Shown one piece after another: positions 25,467 to 35,847 of a stretch of 64,000 nucleotides of DNA. The stretch is from NCBI RefSeq assembly GCF_900116645.1, contig NZ_FPBO01000030.1, positions 1-64,000 of the forward strand. Reading direction: 5' to 3'. Positions within the stretch are counted from its first letter, which is position 1. Each line of letters starts with the position of its first letter. Source of the DNA: Pseudoduganella namucuonensis. GTDB lineage: Bacteria > Pseudomonadota > Gammaproteobacteria > Burkholderiales > Burkholderiaceae_D. The notes below the pieces were generated by a model. The model worked only from the letters and a program-made list of their open reading frames with translations. It searched no databases and was not told the origin of the DNA. A program made the position numbers and the translations under genes.

Positions 25467-25810
25467 GTCGTATTCTGTTCTGGCTGGCGCTGGCCTTCCT
25501 GGTCGTCGCCGCCATCCGCACCAAGCTGCGCCAGGCCAAGCGCCAGCAGCAAATGAGGGACGACCCGCGCGAGGCGGCCCGGGTCGAGGCCGAGCGCGCG
25601 GCCGCCGCGCGCGCCGAGGCCATGCGCGACGCGGCCGATCGCGGCCCGTCGATGCGTGCCGGCGCCCGCGCCGCCGTCGACCAGGCCGGGCCGGCCGAGA
25701 CCATGCTGTGCTGCGCCCACTGCGGCGTGTATTTCCCCGCCTCGGAGAACGTGGCGGTGGACGGCCGCGACTTCTGCAGCCAGGCGCACGCCCCGCTGCC
25801 GGCGCGCTGA
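25463..25810 (+). CDS. PP0621-family small membrane-anchored protein with zinc-ribbon-like Cys
   Basis: A 115-residue protein. Residues 3-18 form one hydrophobic helix (RILFWLALAFLVVAAI), followed by a charged helical linker rich in Arg and Glu. The C-terminal domain reads MLCCAHCGVYFPASENVAVD and ends GRDFCSQAH, a treble-clef-like Cys pattern seen in the PP0621 family. The family has no assigned function. It is usually encoded immediately before pilS, as here, and after the CcsA-type gene it overlaps by ATGA. A link to pilus sensing is suggested only by this constant neighbourhood. Confidence 0.82.
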   Translation: MSRILFWLALAFLVVAAIRTKLRQAKRQQQMRDDPREAARVEAERAAAARAEAMRDAADRGPSMRAGARAAVDQAGPAETMLCCAHCGVYFPASENVAVDGRDFCSQAHAPLPAR

Positions 25811-25813
25811 GCG

Positions 25814-27514
25814 GTGGTCGCGCGCCTGCACGCACTGACGGCCGAGTCGCGCGAGACCTTCTGGCGCTCGCTGCAGACCCTGAACGGCACGCGGGTGGTG
25901 ATCGCCGTCGTGCTGCTGGTCTATCTGAGCTTCGACGCGCGCGGCCTGCGCGTCAGCGGCCAGTTCATCTACGCCGAGGTGTGCCTGGTGTACCTGCTGC
26001 TGGCGGCGGTGTTCGCGCTGCTGACGGTGTACGCGCGCCGGCGCTTCCTGCTGCAGCTGCTGGCGCAGATCGCCTGCGACCTGGCCATCATCTCGCTGCT
26101 GTACCTGGCCGCCGGCGGCGTGCGCAGCGGCCTGGCCATTCTGTACCTGTTCCCGCTGGCCGGCATGGCCATCCTGGCGCCGCTGCTGCTGGCGCTGTTC
26201 TCGGCCTCGCTGGTGGCGCTGTTCATGCTGGGCGAGAGCGCCTGGCAGATCGTCACCGACGGCGACACCACCATGCTGCTGGCCGGCCTGTCCGGCGCGG
26301 CCTTCCTGGCGGTGGTGGTGGTGGTCAACCGCATGGCGGCCAAGCTGATCGGCCAGGAGGAGCTGGCGGTGCGCCGCGGCGTGGAGATCGGCGTGCAGCA
26401 GGCGGTGAACCGGCTGGTGATGTCGCACATGAGCGACGGCATCGTGGTGCTGGGCGTGGACGGCCAGGTCCTGGCCGGCAACCCGGCCGCGCAGCAGATG
26501 CTGGGACTGGTGGGCCAGGACTTGAACTTCCGCCTGGCCAGCGCGCCGGCGCTCGAGCCGCTGGCCCAGGCCTTCGACGAGTGGCACGCCGACGCCACCC
26601 AGCACACCGCCTTCGTCACCATCAAGCCCTATATGGACCCGGCGCTGCAGGGCGTGACGGCGGCGTGGAGCGCGCGGCGCGACCTGGCGGCGCACCTGAA
26701 GGCGCGCTTCGCCGCCGTCGACACCTCGGGCCTGGGCGTGGAGCGCAGCGTGATCTTCCTGCAGGACGTGACCGGCATCGAGAACCAGGCGCAGGAACTG
26801 AAGCTGGCCTCGATGGGCCGGCTCACGGCCAGCATCGCGCACGAGGTGCGCAACCCGCTGTCGGCGATCGGCCACGCCACCTCCCTGCTGAGCGAGGACC
26901 TGGCCACGCCGGTGCAGCAGCGGCTGCTGCGTATCGTCGGCGACAACGTGGCGCGCGTGAACCGCATGGTCGAGGACATCCTGCAGCTGTCGCGCAAGGT
27001 GCAGCCGCACAGCGAGCCGCTGGCGCTGGACGGCTTCCTGGCCGAGCTGGTGGCCGAGTTCGAGGAGACCCACGCGCTGGCGCCCGAGGTGGTGCGCCTG
27101 GGCGGCGCGGCCAGGGTCATGGTGCGCTTCGACGCGCTGCACCTGCGCGAGGTGGTGCTGAACCTGCTCAACAACGCGGTGCGCTACGCCAGCGGCGCGG
27201 CCGGCAGCATCCGCCTGTTCGTGGTGCACGACCGCGTGCGCCGGGTGGAGCTGCACGTGCAGGACGACGGCCCCGGCATCTCGTCCGAGGTGCGCTCGCA
27301 CCTGTTCGAGCCGTTCTACACCACCTCCAGCAAGGGCACCGGCCTGGGACTGTATCTGGCGCGCGAATTGTGCTTGAATAACGAGGCCATGCTGGACTAC
27401 GAGTACCGCTTCGACTCCGACGCGCAGCCCGACGGCAGCCGCAAGTCCAGCGGCCGCTTCGTGATCACCTTCGCCCGCGCCGCCGCCAAGCCGGGCCCGC
27501 AACCATCCATATAG
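25814..27514 (+). CDS. pilS: Type IV pilus sensor histidine kinase PilS
   Basis: A 566-residue membrane kinase. Six hydrophobic segments occupy the first ~190 residues, where PilS senses pilin in the membrane. Next come a PAS-like domain (MSDGIVVLGVDGQVLAGNPAAQQML), the HisKA domain with the phosphorylated His at residue 343 (SIAHEVRNPLSAIGHA), and an HATPase domain with N-box NLLNNAVRYA and G-box GTGLGLYLAREL. It uses a GTG start three bases after the previous stop. With the response regulator 10 bases downstream it forms the PilS-PilR pair that turns on pilA transcription through sigma-54. pilA itself is not in the window. Confidence 0.92.
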   Translation: MVARLHALTAESRETFWRSLQTLNGTRVVIAVVLLVYLSFDARGLRVSGQFIYAEVCLVYLLLAAVFALLTVYARRRFLLQLLAQIACDLAIISLLYLAAGGVRSGLAILYLFPLAGMAILAPLLLALFSASLVALFMLGESAWQIVTDGDTTMLLAGLSGAAFLAVVVVVNRMAAKLIGQEELAVRRGVEIGVQQAVNRLVMSHMSDGIVVLGVDGQVLAGNPAAQQMLGLVGQDLNFRLASAPALEPLAQAFDEWHADATQHTAFVTIKPYMDPALQGVTAAWSARRDLAAHLKARFAAVDTSGLGVERSVIFLQDVTGIENQAQELKLASMGRLTASIAHEVRNPLSAIGHATSLLSEDLATPVQQRLLRIVGDNVARVNRMVEDILQLSRKVQPHSEPLALDGFLAELVAEFEETHALAPEVVRLGGAARVMVRFDALHLREVVLNLLNNAVRYASGAAGSIRLFVVHDRVRRVELHVQDDGPGISSEVRSHLFEPFYTTSSKGTGLGLYLARELCLNNEAMLDYEYRFDSDAQPDGSRKSSGRFVITFARAAAKPGPQPSI

Positions 27515-27524
27515 AGAGACCGAC

Positions 27525-29171
<1,647 letters not shown>

Positions 29172-29330
29172 CGCGCCGCGCCGATCCGCCGGCTTGGACT
29201 ATAATGCTGACCCGTCCCGGCCCGGGCGGCGGGAAACACGGCGTGAGCGCTTGCTATCCCGCTACGCCCCGGCGCGTATGGCGTCCCCAAAAGTCAACAG
29301 AAAAATCGTCCGTTTCGGTCAATTTCCCTC

Positions 29331-29359
29331 TTGTCTACCTTGGGGATGGTCACTACAAT
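29331..29359 (+). promoter_or_regulatory. Probable sigma-70 promoter of nrdA, in the 384-base pilR-nrdA gap
   Basis: TTGTCT (29331-29336) and TACAAT (29354-29359) are separated by exactly 17 bases, a near-consensus pair. The -10 element lies inside the first NrdR-like box, and the second box would fall ~20-35 bases into the transcript. This predicts a leader of ~190 bases before the nrdA ATG. The rest of the gap (29172-29330 and 29397-29555) is AT-richer than the genes and contains no ORF or tRNA that I can support. Confidence 0.65.
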
Positions 29360-29365
29360 TAGTGC
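29350..29365. promoter_or_regulatory. NrdR-box-like site 1
   Basis: TCACTACAATTAGTGC contains perfect CACTA-N4-TAGTG half-sites, the core of the 16-bp NrdR box. It overlaps the predicted -10 element of nrdA. NrdR is the ATP/dATP-sensing repressor of ribonucleotide reductase genes. Confidence 0.78.
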
Positions 29366-29380
29366 CAACTTTTGTACTCC

Positions 29381-29396
29381 TTACTAGATGTAGTGC
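29381..29396. promoter_or_regulatory. NrdR-box-like site 2
   Basis: TTACTAGATGTAGTGC has the half-sites TACTA-N4-TAGTG, one mismatch from site 1. It starts exactly 31 bases after site 1, three helical turns, which is the classical spacing of paired NrdR boxes. Confidence 0.76.
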
Positions 29397-29555
29397 AAAA
29401 GCTTGCCATAACTTCAAAGCTGCTTTTCGGCAATGAATGAACTTTATTCGCAATAATCGCTGTACAGCCAGCTGAAGCACGGGTTGGCCGTTTCATATTG
29501 TCTTTTTAAAACAAATACGCCGCGCTCGCGCAACGGCGGTTCCTCGGGAGCTTAA

Positions 29556-32507
29556 ATGCAATCAACTCAAGACATCACCACGAACCAGGCACCGCATGTG
29601 CCGACGTCGACGGGCGCCGCCAGCGGCCTGGCCACGACCGCGAGCGCACTGGGCGATTACCGCATCATCCGCCGCAACGGCGCCGTGGTCGCGTTCGAAC
29701 CGTCCAAGATCGCCGTCGCCATGACCAAGGCCTTCCTGGCGACCCACGGCGGCCAGAGCGCGGCTTCCGCGCGCGTGCGTGAGATCGTCGAGGAGTTGAC
29801 CAACAACGTGGTGTCGGCCCTGGTGCGCCGCCAGCCATCGGGCGGCACCTTCCATATCGAGGACGTGCAGGACCAGGTGGAACTGGCGCTGATGCGCTCC
29901 GGCGAGCACGACGTGGCGCGCGCCTACGTGCTGTACCGCGCCAAGCACATGGAGGAGCGCCGCGCCAAGAACGCGGCGCAAAGCGCTGCGACCGGCGGCG
30001 CGGGTTCTATTGAGCCCGAACTGAGCGTGACCGAGAACGGCGTGCGCCGTCCGCTGGTGATGCAGGAGGTGCGCGACCTGATCAACGCCGCCTGCTCCGG
30101 CCTGGAAAAGCACGTCGACGCCGACGCCATCCTGGCCGAGACCGTGAAGAATCTGTACGACGGCGTGCCGGTCGAGGAACTGCACAAGTCCGCCATCCTG
30201 GCCGCCCGCGCGCTGATGGAAAAGGACCCGGCCTACTCGCAGGTGACGGCCCGCATCCTGCTGCACACCATCCGCAAGGAGGTGTTCGGCCACGAGGTGG
30301 CGCAGGCCAAGGCCGCCGCCGAGTACGTGACCTATTTCCCGCAATACATCGCCAAGGGCATCGAGGCCGAGCTGCTGGACCCCAAGCTGGCCGAGTTCGA
30401 CCTGGCCAAGCTGGCCAAGGCCCTGGTGGCCGACCGCGACCTGCAGTTCGGCTACATCGGCCTGCAGACCCTGTACGACCGCTACTTCCTGCACGTGCGC
30501 GAAGTGCGCATCGAAATGCCGCAGGCCTTCTACATGCGCGTGGCCATGGGCCTGTCGCTGAACGAGGCGAACCGCGAGGCGCGCGCCATCGAGTTCTACA
30601 ACCTGCTGTCGACCTTCGACTTCATGTCGTCGACCCCGACCCTGTTCAATTCCGGCACCCTGCGTTCGCAGCTGTCGTCGTGCTACCTGACCACCGTGTC
30701 GGACGACCTGGAGGGCATCTACGACGCCATCAAGGAAAACGCGCTGCTGGCCAAGTTCGCCGGCGGCCTGGGCAACGACTGGACCCCGGTGCGCGCGCTG
30801 GGCGCCCACATCAAGGGCACCAACGGCAAATCGCAGGGCGTGGTGCCGTTCCTGAAAGTGGTCAACGACACCGCCGTGGCGGTCAACCAGGGCGGCAAGC
30901 GCAAGGGCGCGGTGTGCGCCTACCTGGAAACCTGGCACATGGACATCGAGGAATTCCTCGACCTGCGCAAGAACACCGGCGACGACCGCCGCCGCACCCA
31001 CGACATGAACACCGCGAACTGGATTCCCGACCTGTTCATGAAGCGCGTGATGGAAAAGGGCGACTGGACGCTGTTCTCGCCGTCCGAGACGCCGGACCTG
31101 CACGATAAAGTGGGCAAGGCGTTCGAGCTGGCCTACACCGGCTACGAGGCGCGCGCCGCCGCCGGCGACATCCGCGTGTTCAAGAAGATCGCCGCGCTGG
31201 ACCTGTGGCGCAAGATGCTGTCCATGCTGTTCGAAACCGGCCACCCGTGGATCACCTTCAAGGACCCGTGCAACATCCGCTCGCCGCAGTCGCACGTGGG
31301 CGTGGTGCACTCGTCCAACCTGTGCACCGAGATCACGCTGAACACCGGTCCGGACGAGATCGCCGTCTGCAACCTGGGCTCCGTTAACCTGCCGGCCCAC
31401 ATGAAAGAGGGCAAGCTGGACCACGTGAAGCTGCAGAAGACCATCCGCACCGCGATGCGCATGCTCGACAACGTGATCGACATCAACTACTACGCCGTCG
31501 ACAAGGCCCGCAACGCCAACATGCGCCACCGTCCGGTCGGCCTGGGCGTGATGGGCTTCCAGGACTGCCTGCACATGATGCGCGTGCCGTTCTCGTCGGA
31601 CGCCTGCGTGTCCTTCGCCGACACCTCGATGGAGGCGGTGTGCTACTACGCCTACCTGGCCTCGACCGAGCTGGCCGAGGAGCGCGGCCATTATGAATCG
31701 TACAAGGGTTCGCTGTGGGACCGCGGCATCCTGCCGCAGGACTCGATCGCGCTGCTGGCCGAGGAGCGCGGCGGCTACCTGGAGCAGGACCGTTCGGAAT
31801 CGATGGACTGGTCCGTGGTGCGCAACCGCATCAAGCAGTTCGGCATGCGCAACTCGAACTGCGTGGCGATCGCCCCGACCGCGACGATCTCGAACATCAT
31901 CGGCGTGTCGGCCTGCATCGAGCCGACGTTCCAGAACCTGTACGTGAAGTCCAACCTGTCCGGCGAGTTCACCGAGATCAACTCCTACCTGGTGCGCGAC
32001 CTGAAGGCGCGCAACCTGTGGGACGAGGTCATGATCGCCGACCTGAAATACTTCGACGGCTCGCTGACCAAGATCGACCGCGTGCCGCAGGACCTGCGCG
32101 ACATCTACGCCACCGCGTTCGAGGTGTCGCCGACCTGGCTGGTGGAAGCCGCCTCGCGCCGCCAGAAGTGGATCGACCAGGCGCAGTCGCTGAACATCTA
32201 CATGGCCGGCGCCTCGGGCAAGAAGCTGGACGAGACCTACAAGCTGGCCTGGCTGCGCGGCCTGAAGACCACCTACTACCTGCGCACCATCGCCGCCACG
32301 CACATGGAGAAATCCACCTCCAAGACCGGCGCGCTGAACGCGGTGGCCGTGGACGGCGGCATGTCCGCCAGCGCGATCGCCGCCGCCGCCTCGGCCGCGC
32401 CGGCCGTGTCGGCAGCTCCAGCCGCCGCGCCGGCGGTGGAGGACGGCGCCGCCTGCTACCTGCGTCCGGGCGACGACGGTTTCGAGGAATGCGAAGCCTG
32501 CCAGTGA
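29556..32507 (+). CDS. nrdA: Ribonucleoside-diphosphate reductase, large (alpha) subunit, class Ia
   Basis: A 983-residue enzyme that reduces ribonucleoside diphosphates to deoxy forms. An N-terminal ATP-cone (RRNGAVVAFEPSKIAVAMTKAF) senses ATP/dATP. The catalytic barrel contains the redox Cys in LSSCYLTTVSDD and the thiyl-radical Cys with its Glu in SSNLCTEITLNTG. The C-terminus ends CEACQ with a pair of Cys for re-reduction by thioredoxin. Between barrel and tail lies an Ala-rich linker (~residues 935-960). The protein is ~220 residues longer than E. coli NrdA, as is usual in Burkholderiales. Two NrdR boxes precede it, and nrdB follows after a hairpin-rich spacer. Confidence 0.96.
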   Translation: MQSTQDITTNQAPHVPTSTGAASGLATTASALGDYRIIRRNGAVVAFEPSKIAVAMTKAFLATHGGQSAASARVREIVEELTNNVVSALVRRQPSGGTFHIEDVQDQVELALMRSGEHDVARAYVLYRAKHMEERRAKNAAQSAATGGAGSIEPELSVTENGVRRPLVMQEVRDLINAACSGLEKHVDADAILAETVKNLYDGVPVEELHKSAILAARALMEKDPAYSQVTARILLHTIRKEVFGHEVAQAKAAAEYVTYFPQYIAKGIEAELLDPKLAEFDLAKLAKALVADRDLQFGYIGLQTLYDRYFLHVREVRIEMPQAFYMRVAMGLSLNEANREARAIEFYNLLSTFDFMSSTPTLFNSGTLRSQLSSCYLTTVSDDLEGIYDAIKENALLAKFAGGLGNDWTPVRALGAHIKGTNGKSQGVVPFLKVVNDTAVAVNQGGKRKGAVCAYLETWHMDIEEFLDLRKNTGDDRRRTHDMNTANWIPDLFMKRVMEKGDWTLFSPSETPDLHDKVGKAFELAYTGYEARAAAGDIRVFKKIAALDLWRKMLSMLFETGHPWITFKDPCNIRSPQSHVGVVHSSNLCTEITLNTGPDEIAVCNLGSVNLPAHMKEGKLDHVKLQKTIRTAMRMLDNVIDINYYAVDKARNANMRHRPVGLGVMGFQDCLHMMRVPFSSDACVSFADTSMEAVCYYAYLASTELAEERGHYESYKGSLWDRGILPQDSIALLAEERGGYLEQDRSESMDWSVVRNRIKQFGMRNSNCVAIAPTATISNIIGVSACIEPTFQNLYVKSNLSGEFTEINSYLVRDLKARNLWDEVMIADLKYFDGSLTKIDRVPQDLRDIYATAFEVSPTWLVEAASRRQKWIDQAQSLNIYMAGASGKKLDETYKLAWLRGLKTTYYLRTIAATHMEKSTSKTGALNAVAVDGGMSASAIAAAASAAPAVSAAPAAAPAVEDGAACYLRPGDDGFEECEACQ

Positions 32508-32527
32508 TGGCGAGGTAAAGGCCACAC

Positions 32528-32620
32528 GGCGGATCGCGCGCGGGTGAGTCCACCCGGCCGATCCGCCAAGCCGGCGCCCGAGGGCGCGAGAATTCAACGG
32601 GACCGCGCCACGTGCGCGGT
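32528..32620 (+). other. Two consecutive RNA hairpins in the nrdA-nrdB spacer
   Basis: Hairpin 1 (32528-32567) has an outer 9-bp stem GGCGGATCG/CGATCCGCC and an inner 6-bp stem CGGGTG/CACCCG with a 4-base loop. Hairpin 2 (32602-32620) has a 7-bp stem ACCGCGC/GCGCGGT with a 5-base loop. Neither is followed by a T-run, so they are unlikely to be strong terminators. They could set the nrdA:nrdB ratio by protecting RNA ends or by partial attenuation. Confidence 0.6.
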
Positions 32621-32651
32621 TCGGCTACTATATTAGAAGAGGAAAACCATC

Positions 32652-33749
32652 ATGCTATCCTGGGACGAAGAAACCGCGCCAGCCGCGCCCATCCACGCGC
32701 TGAACGCCGAAGGCACCGCCGAGCAGATCGCCCGCCGCGTGAACGCCGACGACAAGCGCGTCATCAACGGCCAGACCGACGTCAACCAGCTGGTGCCGTT
32801 CAAATACAAATGGGCCTGGGACAAATACCTGGCCGGCTGCGCCAACCACTGGATGCCGCAGGAAGTGAACATGCAGCGCGACATCGAGCTGTGGAAGAAC
32901 CCGAACGGCCTGTCCGAGGACGAGCGCCGCCTGGTGAAACGCAACCTGGGCTTCTTCGTCACCGCCGACTCCCTGGCCGCCAACAACATCGTGCTGGGCA
33001 CCTACCGCCACATCACGGCGCCGGAATGCCGCCAGTACCTGCTGCGCCAGGCGTTCGAGGAGGCGATCCACACCCACGCCTACCAGTACATCGTCGAATC
33101 GCTGGGCCTGGACGAGCAGGAGATCTTCAACGCCTACAACGAGGTCAAGTCGATCCGCGACAAGGACGAGTTCCTGATTCCGTTCATCAACACGCTGACC
33201 GACCCGGCCTTCACCACCGGCACCGTGGAAAACGACCAGAAGCTGCTGAAATCGCTGATCGTGTTCGCCTGCCTGATGGAGGGCCTGTTCTTCTACGTCG
33301 GCTTCACCCAGATCCTGGCGCTGGGCCGCCAGAACAAGATGATGGGCGCCGCCGAGCAATACCAGTACATCCTGCGCGACGAATCGATGCATTGCAATTT
33401 CGGCATCGACCTGATCAACACGATCAAGATGGAAAACCCGCAGCTGTGGACGCCGGCCTTCAAGGAAGAGATCAAGGGCCTGTTCATGAAGGCCGTGGAG
33501 CTGGAATACGCCTACGCCGAGGACACCATGCCGCGCGGCGTGCTGGGCCTGAACGCGGCCATGTTCAAGGGCTACCTGCGCTTCATCGCCAACCGCCGCG
33601 CCACCCAGATCGGCCTGGAAACGCTGTTCGACCAGCCCGAGAATCCATTCCCATGGATGAGCGAGATGATCGACCTGAAGAAGGAGCGCAACTTCTTCGA
33701 GACGCGCGTGACCGAATACCAGACCGGCGGCGCGCTGAACTGGGATTAA
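32652..33749 (+). CDS. nrdB: Ribonucleoside-diphosphate reductase, small (beta) subunit, class Ia
   Basis: A 365-residue ferritin-like protein that houses the diiron-tyrosyl radical centre and passes the radical to NrdA. Iron-ligand motifs are visible in order: [20 protein letters not shown], the [19 protein letters not shown] helix, and [17 protein letters not shown]. The C-terminal part ends in the flexible tail used to dock on NrdA ([12 protein letters not shown]). AGAAGAGG precedes the ATG. It lies 144 bases after nrdA and is closed by a strong terminator, so nrdAB is a two-gene unit. The length is typical of the Burkholderiales form. Confidence 0.96.
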   Translation: MLSWDEETAPAAPIHALNAEGTAEQIARRVNADDKRVINGQTDVNQLVPFKYKWAWDKYLAGCANHWMPQEVNMQRDIELWKNPNGLSEDERRLVKRNLGFFVTADSLAANNIVLGTYRHITAPECRQYLLRQAFEEAIHTHAYQYIVESLGLDEQEIFNAYNEVKSIRDKDEFLIPFINTLTDPAFTTGTVENDQKLLKSLIVFACLMEGLFFYVGFTQILALGRQNKMMGAAEQYQYILRDESMHCNFGIDLINTIKMENPQLWTPAFKEEIKGLFMKAVELEYAYAEDTMPRGVLGLNAAMFKGYLRFIANRRATQIGLETLFDQPENPFPWMSEMIDLKKERNFFETRVTEYQTGGALNWD

Positions 33750-33773
33750 GTTCCAGCCTTGGATTTGCATCTG

Positions 33774-33805
33774 GAAGCCCCGCACATGCGGGGCTTCTTG
33801 GTTTT
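33774..33805 (+). terminator. Rho-independent terminator of nrdAB
   Basis: A perfect 10-bp stem (GAAGCCCCGC/GCGGGGCTTC, 33774-33797) with an ACAT loop, followed by TTGGTTTT, 24 bases after the nrdB stop. Confidence 0.92.
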
Positions 33806-33862
33806 CAGAGGTGTTTTTTCTACTGTATGCTAGATTCAATACGTCTCGTTCAAGGTGAATGC

Positions 33863-34921
33863 ATGACAGAGAGAAATCTGGTTTCCGCTAACGCTCTAGC
33901 GTCGCTGCATGCTGAGCTGCGAAGCTTGATTGCCGCCAGTCGTCAGCGCTTGGCGGGAGCCGTCAATGCGGAGCTCACGTGCCTGTACTGGGCAGTGGGG
34001 CGGCGCTTGGTTACCGAAGTGCTGGGCGGCGACCGTGCGCAATATGGCACGCAACTAATGGATCGGTTGGGTGAACAGCTGGCCCAGGAGTTTGGCCGTG
34101 GTTTTGAAACCAAAAACCTGCGTCGTATGGTGCAGTTTGCCCAAGGGTTTGCGGAGTCCGAGATTGTCGTGACGCTGTCACGACAATTAAGCTGGAGCCA
34201 TATCGTGGCGTTGTTGCCTTTGAAGGTGCACGAGGCTAGACGGTATTACGCAGAGCAAGCCGCGCTGGAGCAATGGAGTGTGCGCGAACTGCGTGTTCAG
34301 ATCGAGCGCAAAGCCTACGAGCGCCGAGTGATTGCCAGTGTACAGGCGCCAGAATTAACCACCTCGATGCCGGCCGGGAGTGGTCCGGCCCTGGTGTTCA
34401 AGGATCCCTATTTCCTGGACTTCCTGGGCTTGAACCAAGGTCATGATGAGGCCGACCTCGAATCGGCTATCCTCCGCCAGTTGGAGGCATTCATTCTGGA
34501 ACTGGGCCGTGGTTTTGCCTTTGTCGAACGTCAGAAGCGGATGGTGATCGATGGTGAGGATTTCTACCTCGACCTTCTATTTTTCCATCGCCGCCTGCGT
34601 CGGCTAGTGGCTATCGAACTCAAGCTCGGCCGCTTCAAAGCCTCCCACAAGGGCCAGATGGAGCTGTATTTGAAATGGCTGGACAAGCACGAACGCCAGC
34701 CTGGGGAGGAGGTCCCCATAGGCTTGATCCTGTGCGCGGAGTCCAGCCGTGAACAAGTGGAGTTGCTGCAAATGCATAAAGACGGGATCACCGTGGCGGA
34801 ATACTGGACGGAACTTCCACCCAAGGATGAACTGGAGCGCAAGCTGCATGCCGCGCTCACGGAGGCGCGCGAGAGCTTGGCCCGACGAGGAGTGCTGTTG
34901 GCTGTAAGTGAGGATGACTAA
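33863..34921 (+). CDS. DUF1016/YhcG-family PDDEXK nuclease domain protein
   Basis: A 352-residue protein. The N-terminal ~170 residues form the DUF1016 helical domain (LTCLYWAVGRRLVTEVLGG, LRRMVQFAQGF). The C-terminal domain has the PD-(D/E)xK pattern: DFYLDLLFF at ~232 and AIELKLG with Glu252 and Lys254. Members are often found in defence islands or near restriction systems, but their role is unsettled. Here it stands alone directly behind the nrdAB terminator. Its codon use is distinctly less GC-rich than its neighbours, pointing to horizontal acquisition. No partner methylase, helicase or integrase is nearby. The in-frame ATG at 33830 is a weaker start. Confidence 0.86.
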   Translation: MTERNLVSANALASLHAELRSLIAASRQRLAGAVNAELTCLYWAVGRRLVTEVLGGDRAQYGTQLMDRLGEQLAQEFGRGFETKNLRRMVQFAQGFAESEIVVTLSRQLSWSHIVALLPLKVHEARRYYAEQAALEQWSVRELRVQIERKAYERRVIASVQAPELTTSMPAGSGPALVFKDPYFLDFLGLNQGHDEADLESAILRQLEAFILELGRGFAFVERQKRMVIDGEDFYLDLLFFHRRLRRLVAIELKLGRFKASHKGQMELYLKWLDKHERQPGEEVPIGLILCAESSREQVELLQMHKDGITVAEYWTELPPKDELERKLHAALTEARESLARRGVLLAVSEDD

Positions 34922-34950
34922 ACTGCCACGAGTCCGGCAGCCGCGTGAGG

Positions 34951-35334
34951 ATGCACCATGATGCTCGCTGTCACTACGCCGAAGTGAATGGCGAGGACTT
35001 GCTCTACCTGGGCCGGCCGGTGTCGCCCAGGCAATTCACCCTCATGGTCGCCGGCCCCGGCCGCAACGCCTGGCGCGAGCTTTGGGTGCGTCTGAACGGC
35101 GAAAAGAACTGGGTGCGGGCGTCCAAACTGCGGAGCGACCTGGAACAGCGCGCGACGCCCGCGTCGCCGGCCGAGGTGATGGCCGTCGCCGCGAGAGGCA
35201 TGAGCGCGGCCTTGCACACCACCTTGGCCCTGATGGAGCACGCCAGCCACGAGGCGGCGAAGATACCCGAGCGCCGCCTGCCCAAGCATCGGCGGCTCGA
35301 AGACTACATGATCGACGACTGCAAGGCCGATTAG
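34951..35334 (+). CDS. Hypothetical protein
   Basis: A 127-residue protein that I do not recognise. It begins MHHDARCHYAEVNGEDLLYLG and is mixed alpha/beta with a basic, Arg-rich second half (RRLPKHRRLEDYMIDD at the end). There is no signal peptide, transmembrane helix or known motif. Its high GC and regular codon positions match the core genome, unlike the DUF1016 gene before it. The start at ATG 34951 behind GTGAGG is preferred to the GTG two codons earlier. It converges on the RidA gene, and the two overlap by four bases at their stops. Confidence 0.6.
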   Translation: MHHDARCHYAEVNGEDLLYLGRPVSPRQFTLMVAGPGRNAWRELWVRLNGEKNWVRASKLRSDLEQRATPASPAEVMAVAARGMSAALHTTLALMEHASHEAAKIPERRLPKHRRLEDYMIDDCKAD

Positions 35335-35723
35335 CCGCCGGCCACCGCCGCGATGGCCTCGATCTCTATCATCGCGTCCGGCGAGTACAGCGCCGAGACC
35401 TCGACGATGGTGTCGGCCGGGTAGGGCGGGGCGAACCAGCGGCGGCGCAGTTCGACGATCTTGCCGAAGTTCGCCATCGAGGTCAGGAAGATCGTCACCT
35501 TGACCACGTGCCGCAAGCTGGACCCGCCCGCCTCCAGCGCGCGCCGCAGATTGCTGAAGGCCTGCTCGGCCTGCGCGTCGAAATCGTCCGCGCCGACGAT
35601 GGCGCCGTCATCCCCCACGCCGGCCTGGCCGGACACATACACCAGCCCTCCCGCGCGTATGGCCTGCGACAGCAGGTAGGGCGCGTACGGGTCCGGCCGC
35701 GTATGGACTTGTTCGATTTTCAT
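35331..35723 (-). CDS. RidA/YjgF family deaminase
   Basis: A 130-residue member of the RidA/YjgF/YER057c family. The fold signature runs from MKIEQVHTRPDPYAPYLLSQ through LVYVSGQAGVGDDG to the conserved VVKVTIFLTSMANFGKIVE, with the late FAPPYPADTIVEVSAL segment. RidA proteins hydrolyse reactive 2-aminoacrylate and related enamines to keto acids. Here the catalytic Arg of the canonical (P)AR(S/T) motif appears as PYPADTIVEV, with Ala-Asp in place of Ala-Arg, so activity may differ (Rid1-7 subgroups). It is divergent from a GcvA-like LysR gene, with an inverted-repeat operator candidate between them. Confidence 0.85.
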   Translation of the reverse strand: MKIEQVHTRPDPYAPYLLSQAIRAGGLVYVSGQAGVGDDGAIVGADDFDAQAEQAFSNLRRALEAGGSSLRHVVKVTIFLTSMANFGKIVELRRRWFAPPYPADTIVEVSALYSPDAMIEIEAIAAVAGG

Positions 35724-35824
35724 GGCTGCTCCTTGCGATAGTTGAGATAGAATCAACCGAACATCCCTGCGTTCGGTCGCCTGCACCCATTATGGAAAAG
35801 CGCTGAAACGCCGGCAAATGATCG

Positions 35825-35847
35825 TTTCTCACCATATAGATGAGAAA
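35825..35847. promoter_or_regulatory. Probable LysR operator between ridA-like and LysR genes
   Basis: A perfect inverted repeat TTTCTCA-N9-TGAGAAA, 18 bases before the LysR start and ~100 bases before the RidA start. The size and symmetry suit a LysR-type dimer site. It is the only strong palindrome in the divergent gap. Confidence 0.6.

Noticed and set aside
29562-32597. A 1011-codon open frame antisense to nrdA
   Set aside because: It mirrors nrdA in a GC-rich genome; the translation is His/Val/Gln-rich without any domain, and nrdA itself is certain.
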